Shown: positions 1 to 10,049 of the stretch, one piece after another
Numbering within the stretch: position 1 is the stretch's first letter
Layout: each line of letters starts with the position of its first letter
Origin: Deinococcus sp. KNUC1210
Lineage (GTDB): Bacteria > Deinococcota > Deinococci > Deinococcales > Deinococcaceae
Direction: 5' to 3'
NCBI RefSeq assembly: GCF_022344005.1
Contig: NZ_CP092196.1
Coordinates: forward strand, 186,001-250,000
DNA length: 64,000 nucleotides
Made by a program: the position numbers and the translations under genes
Notes under the pieces: model-generated
The model's input: the letters and a program-made list of their open reading frames with translations, nothing else
The model's database searches: none
What the model was told of the DNA's origin: nothing

Positions 1-1
1 T

Positions 2-916
2 GCCGTGTCTGCGCGGGCTGCCGCCCTGCAGTACCCTTCACTCCTGGCGACGTATTCGCTGCTGTCTCCCTTTCCGGAGCGGGCGCAGCGAGCGGTGCTG
101 CTGGCGCGGCTGGGCGAGGGCGCGAGTACGGAAGAGGCGTTGGCCCTGGGCGCCGTTGGCAGGGCGCTCGGATACGCGGCACTTCCGCGCCCGGATCAGG
201 TGCCGGGATTTGAAGTCGACGTGCGGGTGCTGGGGCGACTGACGGTCAGCCGCAGCGGGCGCGAACAGCGAGACTGGGGCCGCGCCAAGGCCCGCGACCT
301 GCTGCTGCTGCTGGCCCTGCATCCCGACGGTCTGGCCCGTGAGGTGGCCCAGGACCTGCTGTTTCCAGACGCTGATCCGCCTGTGGCCGAGCGCAATTTC
401 CGGGTGATCCTGCATGCCCTGGGGCAGGTGCTGGAGGAAGGAGCCGTCAGTGGCACCTTTCTGGAACGCGGCGACTGGCTGCGGCTGCGCCCTTCCCCCG
501 ATCTGCGGGTGGACATCCAGGCAGCCTGGGCCGTGCTGGGAAGCCCGGTGGGTTCAGCAGGCCGCCTGACCGAGCTGCTGGCCCTTCCGCTGCGACTGGC
601 CGAGGTGGCGCTGGAAGGTGTGCAGGAAGCAGCGGCCCAGTATGTCAACCGGCTCTCGGACGCCCTGGTGGCCGAGGCGGCCGCTGCACTGGGCCACGGC
701 GACAGCGAGCGCGCCATTCAGGCGGCAGAGCGGGCCTTGATGCTCGACCCGGCCCACGAGCCGGCAACACGGGTGCTGATGCGCTCCATGCATCTCGCGG
801 GAAATCCTGCCGCTGTCGCCCGCAGATACAGTGCCCTGACCACCGCGCTGGCGAACCTGGGTCTGTCGCCCCTGCCGGAGACGGTGGCGCTCTACCGGGC
901 GCTGACCGAACTCTGA
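2..916 (+). CDS. C-terminal part of a BTAD (SARP-like) transcriptional regulator, cut by window start
   Basis: The frame is open from the first complete codon, so the N-terminus lies outside the window. About residues 75-160 (from FEVDVRVLGRLTVSRSGRE) form the OmpR/SARP-type winged-helix region. The rest, up to LPETVALYRALTEL, is the bacterial transcriptional activation domain, a TPR-like helical repeat. In Deinococcus such a module often sits at the C-terminus of a large MalT-like ATPase regulator, which fits a truncated protein, but that upstream part is not visible. The gene ends 52 bp before the dehydrogenase gene on the same strand. Regulatory target unknown. Confidence 0.75.
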   Translation, partial: AVSARAAALQYPSLLATYSLLSPFPERAQRAVLLARLGEGASTEEALALGAVGRALGYAALPRPDQVPGFEVDVRVLGRLTVSRSGREQRDWGRAKARDLLLLLALHPDGLAREVAQDLLFPDADPPVAERNFRVILHALGQVLEEGAVSGTFLERGDWLRLRPSPDLRVDIQAAWAVLGSPVGSAGRLTELLALPLRLAEVALEGVQEAAAQYVNRLSDALVAEAAAALGHGDSERAIQAAERALMLDPAHEPATRVLMRSMHLAGNPAAVARRYSALTTALANLGLSPLPETVALYRALTEL

Positions 917-968
917 GAAGCGCGGGCAGTGTAGCAGGACTGTAACGCGGCGCCGCTAGAGTCGGGGC

Positions 969-1769
<801 letters not shown>

Positions 1770-1925
1770 ACAGATGACCTCGGTGGAACGCTGCTGCTCG
1801 TGCTTTTGATCGTCGCCAATGCTTTCATCATCCAGGGAATTGCCCAGCAATGAATCGACGCAGAGAGAAACTGGTGGCGCGCTCCGACGCCGGAACGTTC
1901 ATTCTTCACAGCCGCGAGGAGTGCC

Positions 1926-2420
1926 ATGTTGATTCAAGATCTGCGGATGATGTACCTGCGCGAACTTGCCACCCTGGAACGCGAACCCGCCCTCTACCCG
2001 GACGATCAAGGGCTCTGGACGGTGCTTCCTGGCCTGCCCAATGCAGGCGGAACCCTGTTCCTGCATCTGGCGGGCAGCTTGCAGCACTTCTTCGGGGCCG
2101 TGCTGGGCAACACAGGCTACGTGCGGAACAGAGACGCAGAGTTCAGCACCCGTGACCTGTCACGCACGGAGATTGCAGCGCAACTCTCTCAGGCCAGACA
2201 CGCCATCAACGCCGCCTTTGAACACATCCGCGAAGCTGATCTGGACGCACCATTCCCGGTCGTGTTTGCCGACGCTCCTTTTTCCTACAGACTGACCCTG
2301 CTGCAATTTTCGAGCCACCTGGCCTATCACCTGGGACAGATCGACTTTCACCGCCGCGCCGTGACACAACAACACACGTCTGCCAACGCGATAGACCCTG
2401 CAGGTCTTCAAGGGCTCTAA
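1926..2420 (+). CDS. DinB-family protein
   Basis: A 164-residue four-helix-bundle protein of the DinB/YfiT superfamily. Typical elements are the N-terminal helix with HLAGSLQHFF and the C-terminal LAYHLGQIDFHRR, where spaced histidines form the usual metal site. Members are thought to be metal-dependent transferases, many acting with small thiols such as bacillithiol, and the family is expanded in Deinococcus. The ATG at 1926 follows a GAGGAG-type ribosome site (gcgaggagtgcc). The gene stands alone between the SDR and response-regulator genes. The specific substrate cannot be told. Confidence 0.72.
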   Translation: MLIQDLRMMYLRELATLEREPALYPDDQGLWTVLPGLPNAGGTLFLHLAGSLQHFFGAVLGNTGYVRNRDAEFSTRDLSRTEIAAQLSQARHAINAAFEHIREADLDAPFPVVFADAPFSYRLTLLQFSSHLAYHLGQIDFHRRAVTQQHTSANAIDPAGLQGL

Positions 2421-2507
2421 GCGCCCTTTCCCCCTATGCCAACCTCTGCTGACCTCTATGGTGGTGTCTATGCGCAGGCATGAGCGGGCTGTACGAAGAG
2501 AGCACCT

Positions 2508-2960
2508 ATGACAAAGGCCAAACCATTCAGGTTGCTGCTGGTTGAAGACCATGACACCGACGCCGCGCTCTTCGCTGAACTGCTGGCGGAGATCTCCCCG
2601 ACCACCGAACTCCACCATGTTCACAACGGTCAGCAGGCCCTCGACTTCCTGCTGCATGCGGACGAGTACGCCGAGCGGCTGCGCCCACAGTTGATCGTGC
2701 TGGATCTGAACATGCCGGTGATGAACGGACACGAATTTCTCAAGCAGGCCAAGGCCCATGCTGCACTGCGCTGGATTCCCGTGATCATGCTCTCGTCGTC
2801 CGAACGACCGGAAGACATCCGGCAGGCCTACGACCACCATGCCAGCAGCTACATCGTCAAACCGGTGGAGTACAGCGACTACCGCGCGTTGATTCAGTCC
2901 ATCGAAGGGTACTGGCGCGGCACCGTGCAGGTTCCCACCATCGAACAGGTCAAGCCGTGA
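2508..2960 (+). CDS. Single-domain response regulator (Rcp1/CheY-like)
   Basis: 150 residues consisting of one receiver domain. The acidic pocket is LLVEDHDTD near residue 12, the phosphoacceptor Asp is in LIVLDLNMP near residue 66, then the conserved Ser of MLSSSER and the Lys of YIVKPVEY. No DNA-binding domain follows, so it should act by protein-protein contact, like cyanobacterial Rcp1 or CheY. The stop overlaps a GTG start (GTGA) of a membrane-segment ORF that may be the remnant of a partner. It is predicted to take phosphate from a kinase not identifiable here. Confidence 0.85.
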   Translation: MTKAKPFRLLLVEDHDTDAALFAELLAEISPTTELHHVHNGQQALDFLLHADEYAERLRPQLIVLDLNMPVMNGHEFLKQAKAHAALRWIPVIMLSSSERPEDIRQAYDHHASSYIVKPVEYSDYRALIQSIEGYWRGTVQVPTIEQVKP

Positions 2961-3241
2961 GCAGCGTTCTGGCAACAGCGAAGCGTGTTCCACGGAGCGT
3001 CCTGCTGGTGCTTCTTTTGCTGCTGCTCACTCTTCTCGGCGGTACCCTGCTTTTACTGGACCCACAGGTCTCCAGCTCTCCAGACCTGAAGGACATCGGA
3101 AACCCCTCGCCTGACGCCAGCACGCCGTTTCCTCAACAGCCAGCCGCCACTTCAACCAATGGAGCCGGACGCAGAAGCTCGAAGACCTCGCCAGCATCAT
3201 CGGCGGCCCGCCACACCCAGCACGTCTCGCCCCTGATCTAG
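2957..3241 (+). pseudogene. Short membrane-anchored ORF, probably a truncated gene
   Basis: A 94-codon frame opens at a GTG overlapping the stop of the response regulator, an arrangement that suggests translational coupling. Residues about 13-35 (SVLLVLLLLLLTLLGG) form one strong transmembrane segment; the rest is low-complexity Ser/Pro-rich and looks out of frame. Its position next to a stand-alone receiver is where a sensor kinase often begins, so I infer a kinase gene cut off soon after its first membrane helix. The 3' end runs into an IS6-type transposase relic on the other strand, a plausible cause of the break. Confidence 0.35.
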
Positions 3242-3379
3242 AGAACCCCCGCATCCAGACCCGACGGGGTTCCCGACGCCGCAGTTCTTCGGTGAGGAGA
3301 GGGCGAACTTGATGGTCCACTGACGCAGCGTCTCGCGACTGACTCGAATGCCGCGGTTCTGGAGGATCCTCAGCGGCAC
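3197..3379 (-). mobile_element. IS6-family transposase relic (N-terminal fragment)
   Basis: On the minus strand about 28 residues starting at 3379 (LRILQNRGIRVSRETLRQW) resemble the helix-turn-helix of IS6-family transposases, where an ERGI-x-VS-x-ET-x-RRW motif is typical. The frame then degrades, and neither the DDE catalytic core nor a terminal repeat is seen. It is a dead fragment. Two better IS6-type relics lie at 43814-44075 and 50502-50700. Confidence 0.5.
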
Positions 3380-3473
3380 GCGGTGGCGCTCGGGTTTGCC
3401 GCCAGTCGCACCGGATTCGTCGACCGCCGCTCATCTTCCCAGAACCGCTGGGGCCGTTGAACCTGTGAGAATG

Positions 3474-5635
3474 TCAGGGCACGTTCAGGACTGTGAAACT
3501 GGTGCCAGCTGTGGTGCCGATCCCGATCAGCAGTGCCCGTCCATCCGCCCGAAAGACTAGGGGAAAGCTCTCCAGATCCTGAACCACTTCAGGCAACGTC
3601 CAGAGTTTCCGCTGCCCAGAGTTCACGTTCCCCAGCACCAGTTGTGTGCTCCCTTCTTCGAGATAGGCGACCTGCTGTCCGTCCGGTGACACGGCCAGTG
3701 CTTTGACGCGGCCCAGGGTCGGCCAGGTCTGCAGCTTCTTGCCGGTCGCCGGGTGATAGACCTCCACGGCCAACGGCTTCGGAGTCTGTCCCCGTTCCAG
3801 CTCGGAGGCAGCGACCGCCAGCACGCGGCAGTCGGCGCTCACAGCTCCTAGACGGCGTTCTTCGGGCAGGCTGAAGCTGAAATTGTTTCGTTCCAATCCA
3901 GCGAGCTGCCAGGACGAGGTGCGCAGTCCTGCGCCGCCGCTCTGGAACACCAGGGTCGTTTCACACACGCTGTTCCCGCCGGGCGTCAGCTGCGCTGTCT
4001 CGCTGTTTGAGCTGCGGTACACCTGCCCAGGAAGCTCTCCTAAAAACACCTCTCCGTGTCGGCGCAACAGGGGTGCCAGTGGAACGACCCGGCCGCCCAT
4101 GACGACAGCGGCGTCCCGCTTGGTAAAGCCAGCGATGTCACGGGCCCCCACCACCGATGGGCCGAGCGCCTGGCCTGTCTTCACGCTCCAGAAGCGCAGC
4201 TGTTCCGACGTGGCGTCTCCACTCACCAGCGTGGTTCCTGTTTGACTGAACTGCAGACTCGTCACACCGGACGCGTCCACCCTCCAGCGGAGTTGGTTCG
4301 CGTTGAGATCGTACAGGGATATCCAGCCATCGTCCGCAGCGAGTGCGAGCAGGTGCGTGTCGCGGCTGAAGGCGGCGGCAGTGATGCTGGGCTGCGGCAG
4401 GGCGTACACCGTGAGCTGTTTGCCCTGCGGCGTCAGCGTCATGGCTCCCACCCCGGTCGCGCTGAGGATGTTCGTTCCCTGCCAGGCGACACCGCGTACA
4501 TCGATTCCGGTATTGCTCGGCAGGACCGACGGCAGCCGCTTCCAGGTCTGCAGGTTCCACAGGCGAGGCGTGCTGCTTCCATTGGACAGCAGGGTTCGGT
4601 CATCGGGGCTGAAGGCGAGCTGCGTCGTGTTGTCGGCGTAACTTGGCAGCGAGCGCCCGCGTCCGCTCGCCAGGGTGTAGACCGTGACCGACTGGTTGTC
4701 AGCTCTGGCGAAGCTCATTCCCCATCCCACCGCCAGACGCTTGCCTGCACGGTCGTAGGTCAGGGCCGTGGCTGCCGCGGGCGTCAGTGGGTCGTCCAGG
4801 GGGGCAGATCCTCCCCTGGCAGGCGAGTCAATGTCGGGAGAGGCACGAGGTCGGACAGCCGGTACCGCAGGACAGACGAGCCGTGCAGCACGGCCGCTTC
4901 GCTGGCATCAGGGCTCAGGGCAACGGCGCCATTGGCGGCAGAGAGGGAAGGAACGGACGGCAGGGGCACCGTCTTCCACTGCCCCAGGTGCTTGATCAGC
5001 AGGGAATCCGGGCACGACACGGCAAGCGTCTGCCCATTCGCCGCGAGCCGGACTGCCTGATACGGTTTGAGCGGCCCACAGAGGGTGTCGCCCAGCCGCT
5101 GAATGTGTAGGTCGTCCACCTGCACCAGCGTGCCCGTCACATCCATCGCCAGCACATGCTGACCGCTGTAGACGATCTCCGTCAGGACGCGCCCGGTGGG
5201 GGAGAGGAGGTGTTGGCGCTGACCCTGCGCTGTGAACAGGCCCAAGCGGTCAGCAGACGTCACCGCAACCTGTCGTGCGTCACTTCGAACAGCCACCTGA
5301 GTGGCGGGACCGGCAGGAAGCGTGCCCTGTGCCTGCAGGCTGACGCCCCCAGCAACACCACAGACCAGCAGCATCGGCAGCGCAACGAGCGACCGACGGT
5401 CTGCCCGGCGCCCAGCTCTGCGGTCAACATCCTGGGGAACAGCGTCAGCGGCGGACGCCTGAGCTGCGCATGAAGACGCCAGCAGACTGTCGGGCAATAC
5501 CGATGCTGTCCGGCCGCTCTGCGGGTGCTGCGGCGGATGGCCGAGCTTCTGGACGAGCTGCCGAAGCCGCCCGGCGGCCGCATCGACGTGGTGGCGCACG
5601 CGCTGACTGGAAACGCTTGCTGAGTGGCCGCTCAT
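3474..5635 (-). CDS. Membrane-anchored WD40-like repeat protein, interrupted by a one-base frameshift
   Basis: Two adjacent minus-strand frames make one protein of about 720 residues if one C is added to the six-base C run (six G on the plus strand) at 4799-4804: the first frame ends ...EDLPPWTTH and the second continues LDDPLTPAAATALTYDR. The cytoplasmic N-terminus is about 95 residues and basic. One transmembrane helix follows (SLVALPMLLVCGVAGG). The rest carries repeated beta-propeller-type strands such as TQLAFSPDDRTLLS, LAVSPDGQQVAYL and LWNLQTWKRL. The start is taken at ATG 5635, because it overlaps the stop of a 15-codon ORF with a good ribosome site. The propeller probably binds a protein or ligand outside the membrane. 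Function unknown. Confidence 0.6.
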
Positions 5636-5679
5636 GCGGCGAGTTCCATACGAGACACTGGATCCATGGCGATGTGCAT
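5632..5679 (-). CDS. 15-codon ORF translationally coupled to the WD40-like gene
   Basis: The minus strand shows GAGGAG, eight bases, then ATG and 15 codons (MHIAMDPVSRMELAA), ending in TGA that overlaps the ATG of the WD40-like gene (ATGA). The downstream gene has no strong ribosome site of its own, so its translation may depend on this small ORF. It could be a leader peptide or a remnant of a longer upstream gene. Confidence 0.4.
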   Translation of the reverse strand: MHIAMDPVSRMELAA

Positions 5680-5847
5680 GTCGATCACTCCTCGAAGAAA
5701 AGAGTTGCCCAGGGGCGTTGGAGCGCATCAGGAACGTTGAATGACGATCTCCGGACGCGGCCTGCAAATTCGATCACCCTACGGGAGAAAGGCCCCGTTG
5801 CTCTCCGGAAACACGGCGTTCATGCTGCTCCAGCCAAGGCCAACGGT

Positions 5848-5991
5848 TTACATGCTGCGTGTGCCTGCGTCTTGAAGACCGCCACTATAGTTGCCGGAGA
5901 TGACAGCGGGAGGCGGCTGCGCATGCGCGTGGGCGGCGAAGCCTGAGAGGGCCACGAGAGCCAGCTTCGAAACAGCGGGTGTGCGAGTCAT
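5848..5991 (-). CDS. Small exported peptide or truncated secreted protein (47 residues)
   Basis: Starts at an ATG preceded by GGAGG (cggaggatcgt). Residues 1-25 form a clear signal peptide: basic start MTRTPAVSK, hydrophobic LALVALSGFA, cleavage site AHAHAQ. Only about 22 residues remain after cleavage (PPPAVISGNYSGGLQ...). Either it is a genuine small secreted peptide or a larger secreted protein was cut. The WD40-like operon lies 169 bp downstream on the same strand. No family recognised. Confidence 0.45.
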   Translation of the reverse strand: MTRTPAVSKLALVALSGFAAHAHAQPPPAVISGNYSGGLQDAGTRSM

Positions 5992-6901
5992 ACGATCCTC
6001 CGGGTAGGTGCGGCGAGTGGACCTTGAATTCGGCGGGCTCGGGATGCGGGCTACTCTGCCGGCTTTCCATCCCTGTGAAGGCAGTGTGCCGTGTGTGTTG
6101 TCCCGAATGCCTGAGACCAGCGCTGTCCCAGATGGGGGGACATGTGCCTGTGACGCGTTCGAGCCGAATTTGGGACTCGCGGCGATCGAAACGGTGGTCT
6201 CACTGCTCCTGAACGAGGGGCGTGGGGGTTCAAGACGGCTGCAGCGACCGCATTCGGATGTGTGCGGTGAGGTTTCCGCTGGCTCCAACGTGACGGAAGT
6301 GGCCTGGAGCGGGACGAGTGCGATTCCAGGTTTCTCTGTTCGGGTGGACCTGTTGTTTGGTGGAGGACCGAGAAGCAGAACTTTAACATCCAGGCCTTTT
6401 CGGCAAACAGGCAGTGCACATCCTGAACGTCATACGGCAGGAACTGGAATGCCGCTGACCGGAAGGAGCTCTGCGCAATGACGTTGGCGACGTTCCTTCC
6501 CAGGCCGGAGCCACTGCGCCTGCATCACCGGACATCAAGCTGTGGCGCACGGCGACCTGAGTATCCACACCGAGGAAACGGCGCATTTTTTCAGTTCCCG
6601 CAGGTCTCACGTCGTGTCGTAATGTCCCTGAGATTTTCTGTCTGTTGCCCAGTCTATCGCTGTGTTGATCGCCACTTTAAAAGCTGACACCGCGCGTCCT
6701 TCTGGAGAAGCATCCATATCGCTGCGGTCAGGCTCACGACACCTTGGAGCCAACTGAAAATATTCATCAATGACCCTGAGGAGATTGATTTATTTTCTCT
6801 TCTCTGCACGGCGACAGAGCTTGTTGGCGAATCTTTGGTTGATCGTCGCAGAGGCCCACGCCCCGTCTGCCTTGAACTGTAGCAGCGGCAACGCTCCACG
6901 A
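5992..6901. other. Gene-poor stretch
   Basis: About 900 bases in which I see no convincing coding frame, RNA or repeat. Open frames here lack ribosome sites and have low-complexity translations. GC falls somewhat near 6600-6850. It separates the exported peptide gene from the TetR gene. Confidence 0.4.
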
Positions 6902-7504
6902 TCACTCAGCTGGCGGCATGATGGGTGGTTCCTGTCGCTTGCGTCTGGTCAACGTATCCAGTGCCTGAAGCCCTTCTGCGATGTAGGCAGCCAGCGGAAC
7001 GGTACTTTGTCCTGCAAGCCAGCGTTCCAATGCTGTTCCTAAGACAGAGATGGCGAGGTCGGCGGCAAGTGTGGCGACAAGTTCTGGTGTGCCCCGCTGT
7101 AAAAAACCGGTCATCATGGCCTCTCTCAGGGTCGCCATCTTGCGCCGCTTGCGGTCTTGCAGACTGGGGTCCGTCTCGATAATGCGGTGCTGGAGGAGCA
7201 GGATGTCTCGCCGTGTCGCAAAGACCTGCTCGGCAAACTGGCTGAGCTGAGTCGAGATCAGTGTCATCGGTTCCAGCGTTGGAGGAGCTTCGGCCATCAG
7301 ACGCTGGACAAAGCGAGGAACGTCCGCATCGGCTCGGAACAGGACGTCGCGCTTGTCTGCGAAATGGCGGAAGAAGGTACGGGTTGTCAGACCTGCACGG
7401 GTGGTGATCTGCGGCACTGTCGTCTCGACGAACCCTTGCTCAAGAAACAGGTCCAGCGCTGCTTGCTCCAATCGGTCTGCTGCTCCTGCCTGCCACCTTG
7501 CCAT
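6902..7504 (-). CDS. TetR-family transcriptional repressor
   Basis: 200 residues. The N-terminal helix-turn-helix is LDLFLEQGFVETTVPQITTRAGLTTRTFFRHF, near residues 16-48, with the usual F-x-x-K that closes the DNA-binding domain (FADKRDVLF). The C-terminal half is the variable ligand-binding bundle. It is divergent from the oxidoreductase at 7598, with only 93 bp between the starts. That gap holds an AGTGT-TG-ACACT palindrome on a promoter, so it probably represses the oxidoreductase gene and itself until an inducer binds. Inducer unknown. Confidence 0.85.
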   Translation of the reverse strand: MARWQAGAADRLEQAALDLFLEQGFVETTVPQITTRAGLTTRTFFRHFADKRDVLFRADADVPRFVQRLMAEAPPTLEPMTLISTQLSQFAEQVFATRRDILLLQHRIIETDPSLQDRKRRKMATLREAMMTGFLQRGTPELVATLAADLAISVLGTALERWLAGQSTVPLAAYIAEGLQALDTLTRRKRQEPPIMPPAE

Positions 7505-7516
7505 ACAGACAGTATA

Positions 7517-7550
7517 AGTGTTGACACTTCATGTCATCACTGGCTACAGT
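7517..7550 (+). promoter_or_regulatory. Promoter and probable TetR operator of the oxidoreductase gene
   Basis: TTGACA (7521-7526), an 18-base spacer and TACAGT (7545-7550) form a sigma-70-type promoter pointing at the gene starting at 7598. The palindrome AGTGTTGACACT (7517-7528) covers the -35 box, as expected for a repressor site of the divergent TetR protein. Confidence 0.55.
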
Positions 7551-7597
7551 AATGACACTGCGTGCCGTCATTGGCGACGCCCAGAGGAGCTCCCCCT

Positions 7598-8716
7598 ATG
7601 CCCAGCAATACTGCCGCCTGGTTTATCAAAGGTCACCCCACACTGAACGTCGCGCCGGCCCCATATACCCAGCCCCGTACAGGCGAAATCGTCGTTCATA
7701 CCCGTGCCATCGCGATCAATCCGGTGGACTGGCTCATCCCGCACATCGGACGCTTCGCCTACCCCTGGCTCAAATCGCCCGCTGTTCTGGGCTTTGACCT
7801 TGCCGGCGAGGTGGTTGAGGTCGGGCCGGGCGTCACCCGGTTCCATGTGGGCGACCGGGTCCTTTCGCTCGCGGTCGGCACCGAGAAGACGCGGAATACT
7901 CCCGCAGAAGGCGCTTTCCAGGCATACGCAGTGGTCCTGGAACGTCTGACCTCTCCTCTTCCTGACCACCTGAGCTACGAACAGGCCGCTGTGCTGCCGC
8001 TGGCCTTGTCCACCGCGGCGTGTGGTCTGTTTCAAACGGATCAGCTGGCCCTTCAGCACCCATCCGCCACGCCTGTCCCCACCGGACAGACGCTCCTGAT
8101 CTGGGGCGGTTCAACCAGCGTCGGCAGCAATGCCATTCAGCTTGCTGTCGCCGCAGGGTATGAAGTCATCACGACGGCCTCACCCCACAACTTCGAGTAT
8201 GTCAGGACGCTCGGAGCCAGTCAGGTCTTCGACTACCGGAGCGGGACGGTCGTACCGGATCTGATCGCAGCACTTCAGGGAAAAACGCTCGCTGGTGCGC
8301 TGTCGATCGCCAGTGGGTCTGCTGCAGCCTGCATGGACGTGCTCCGAGCGTGCGAGGGGCGGAAGTTCCTTTCTCTGGCCAGCACGCCCATTTCCTTCGA
8401 GCCGCTCGCTCAGCAGCCGCACTCCCCGCTCCTACTGCCACGGCTGATGGGTCAGATGCTGGGGGCGACCGCCGTCCTTCAGCTTAAAGCTCGGCGTGCG
8501 GGCATCCGTACGAAGTCCATCTGGGGCGGTTCGCTGATGAACGACGAGGTTGGCCCGTTGGTGTTTGAAACATTCCTCCCATCTGCACTGGCAGAGCGGC
8601 GCTACGTCACCGCTCCGGACCCGGAAGTGATCGGACATGGTTTGCAGGCCATTCAGCAGGGTATAGAGAGACAGCAACGCGGAGTCTCAGCCAGGAAGAT
8701 CGTTGTCTCACACTGA
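7598..8716 (+). CDS. NADPH:quinone oxidoreductase-like MDR-superfamily enzyme
   Basis: 372 residues of the medium-chain dehydrogenase/reductase superfamily, ToxD/enoyl-reductase-like branch. The N-terminal GroES-like part includes AINPVDWLIPH and GFDLAGEVVEVGPGV. The Rossmann part begins LLIWGGSTSVGSNAIQLA near residue 165. Zinc-ligand cysteines of true alcohol dehydrogenases are not evident, so a zinc-independent NADPH-dependent reductase of quinones or enones is likely. Start chosen at ATG 7598 because of the GAGGAG nine bases upstream. Control by the divergent TetR repressor suggests induction by a xenobiotic or reactive carbonyl, which is inference. Confidence 0.8.
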   Translation: MPSNTAAWFIKGHPTLNVAPAPYTQPRTGEIVVHTRAIAINPVDWLIPHIGRFAYPWLKSPAVLGFDLAGEVVEVGPGVTRFHVGDRVLSLAVGTEKTRNTPAEGAFQAYAVVLERLTSPLPDHLSYEQAAVLPLALSTAACGLFQTDQLALQHPSATPVPTGQTLLIWGGSTSVGSNAIQLAVAAGYEVITTASPHNFEYVRTLGASQVFDYRSGTVVPDLIAALQGKTLAGALSIASGSAAACMDVLRACEGRKFLSLASTPISFEPLAQQPHSPLLLPRLMGQMLGATAVLQLKARRAGIRTKSIWGGSLMNDEVGPLVFETFLPSALAERRYVTAPDPEVIGHGLQAIQQGIERQQRGVSARKIVVSH

Positions 8717-8736
8717 GAGAAGTTGCTGACTTCTCC

Positions 8737-8758
8737 GTTGTCCTAAACGTTAGACAAC
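8737..8758. repeat. Imperfect inverted repeat directly before a small ORF
   Basis: GTTGTC-c-TAA / ACG / TTAGACAAC: nine-base arms with a one-base bulge and a three-base centre. It lies just downstream of the oxidoreductase stop and abuts the ATG at 8759. It could be a regulator site or a weak terminator hairpin; no T run follows, so an operator is more likely. Confidence 0.4.
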
Positions 8759-8929
8759 ATGACTCACCGGGACGCGCTCCACGCTCTGGAGCAGGGAAAG
8801 CGCTTGAATGGCCGCCCCGTAACGCCAGAGATTGTCGGTGTGAATGACATCTGGACGTCAGGGGTACGCTTCATTTCCAGTGAGCGTGCTGGAAGCAGAC
8901 AAAAGAATCCAGAATATATACAAGTCTGA
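8759..8929 (+). CDS. 56-residue ORF with a segment matching the region upstream of the 44.2-kb regulator
   Basis: MTHRDALHALEQGKRLNGR... contains RPVTPEIVGVNDIW. A translated segment at about 44135-44185 reads RPVTPQLIGVNDFW in the same orientation. The DNA differs mostly by synonymous or conservative changes, which argues that the frame is or was coding. No strong ribosome site precedes the ATG. The tail after about residue 40 has no counterpart. Family not recognised; it may be a small Deinococcus-specific protein or the remnant of a longer one. Confidence 0.4.
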   Translation: MTHRDALHALEQGKRLNGRPVTPEIVGVNDIWTSGVRFISSERAGSRQKNPEYIQV

Positions 8930-9076
8930 ATGAATAGGGAGACAAAGGAAATATAAGTGGGCCGTGCAACATAAGCCTTTACTCCTGCCCTAACCGCTGA
9001 AGCAGGAGCCAGAGCAGGGGAGAAGATTGGGACGACGAAGGCACGATGCTGCCAACGCCAGGATCCCCGCCGCACC

Positions 9077-9616
9077 TTACGAAGTGACTGTTCGCGTCAA
9101 GATGGTCCACCGAGGCTCCAGCGTTGGCAGCTGGAACTGAGGCTGATACCCCAGCAGATCGGCCAGTCGTAGGGACGGCACATTCTCTGGCTGAATGATG
9201 CAGAAACTCCGGTCGGCGATCCGCTGCTGATCATGCCATTTCAACACTGCGGTCATGGCTTCGCGGGCGTACCCTCGCCCGTGTGCCCAGGGCATCAGCA
9301 CCCAACCGGCCTCTGGCAGGGCATCGAATTCAGGCTGGTTGTCCAGCAGGGTTCGCTTGAAGCGGGCCAGCCCCAGTTCCCCGACGAAGCGCCCAGTGGT
9401 CTGTTCGAAGACGAGCCAGTAGCCGTACCCGAAGAGCGCCCAGTGTCCCGGGTGACGCAGCAGCCGGGTCCAGACGTCCTGACGGGCGAGCGGCTGTCCG
9501 GTGGTGTACTGAATCACCGCCGGGTCCTGCCAGAGCGCCACACAGGCGTCCAGATCATTTGGTTGATGGCCGCGCAGGAGCAGGCGGTCGGTGGTCAGGG
9601 TTGGAGCCGTCGACAT
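9077..9616 (-). CDS. GNAT N-acetyltransferase (RimJ/RimL-like)
   Basis: 179 residues from ATG 9616 (an upstream in-frame ATG at 9649 would add 11). It begins LTTDRLLLRGHQPNDLDACVALW, as usual in the RimJ/RimL branch, and has the acetyl-CoA loop HGRGYAREAM near residue 120 and NVPSLRLADLLGYQ at the end. It should move an acetyl group from acetyl-CoA to an amine: a protein N-terminus, an antibiotic or a small metabolite. It stands alone, convergent with the small ORF at 8759. Substrate unknown. Confidence 0.82.
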   Translation of the reverse strand: MSTAPTLTTDRLLLRGHQPNDLDACVALWQDPAVIQYTTGQPLARQDVWTRLLRHPGHWALFGYGYWLVFEQTTGRFVGELGLARFKRTLLDNQPEFDALPEAGWVLMPWAHGRGYAREAMTAVLKWHDQQRIADRSFCIIQPENVPSLRLADLLGYQPQFQLPTLEPRWTILTRTVTS

Positions 9617-9649
9617 ACGGGTATGCTGACAGATGTGTAGGGGTGACAT

Positions 9650-10049
9650 CGCTGGGTCATTATTCGTGCCAGTGGTGATCGTTGGTAGGGCGTGGGCGTC
9701 TTCGTCTGCGGCTACCTGTGTTGGAACTTTTATACCTGTCGTCTTAAAGGCGCCGTGCTAATCCTGGAAGACGGGTTCCGAGACACGTCCGCATTGGCGG
9801 ACTGTCTGCTGTGGAATTTTTTAACGTCGTGGGGCAGCAGATCTCTGCGCGTCTTTGTGCTTGCACGCTGGACATCTGAGGGCCCACACGCTCCACTTTT
9901 CAGAGGCGCTCGCCGCTGCTAAAGCGGGGCTACTCCAGGTGTCTTCAGGTGGCACGACGTTGCTCGATGTGCTGTGCCAGCAGAAGCAGATGCCCTGAGC
10001 AAGAAAATATGGGTCTTCAGAGCACGAGTGTTGTGGTACTCATTTGTAT
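9650..10049. other. No recognisable gene
   Basis: About 400 bases between the acetyltransferase and the aldo/keto-reductase relic. Short open frames have no ribosome site or family resemblance. I see no repeat or RNA. Confidence 0.4.

Noticed and set aside
2160..2993. 277-codon minus-strand frame over the DinB and response-regulator genes
   Set aside because: Overlaps two well-supported genes and has no family resemblance.
5636..5767. Longer start for the WD40-like protein
   Set aside because: The extension is low-complexity, and ATG 5635 overlaps a small ORF with a good ribosome site.
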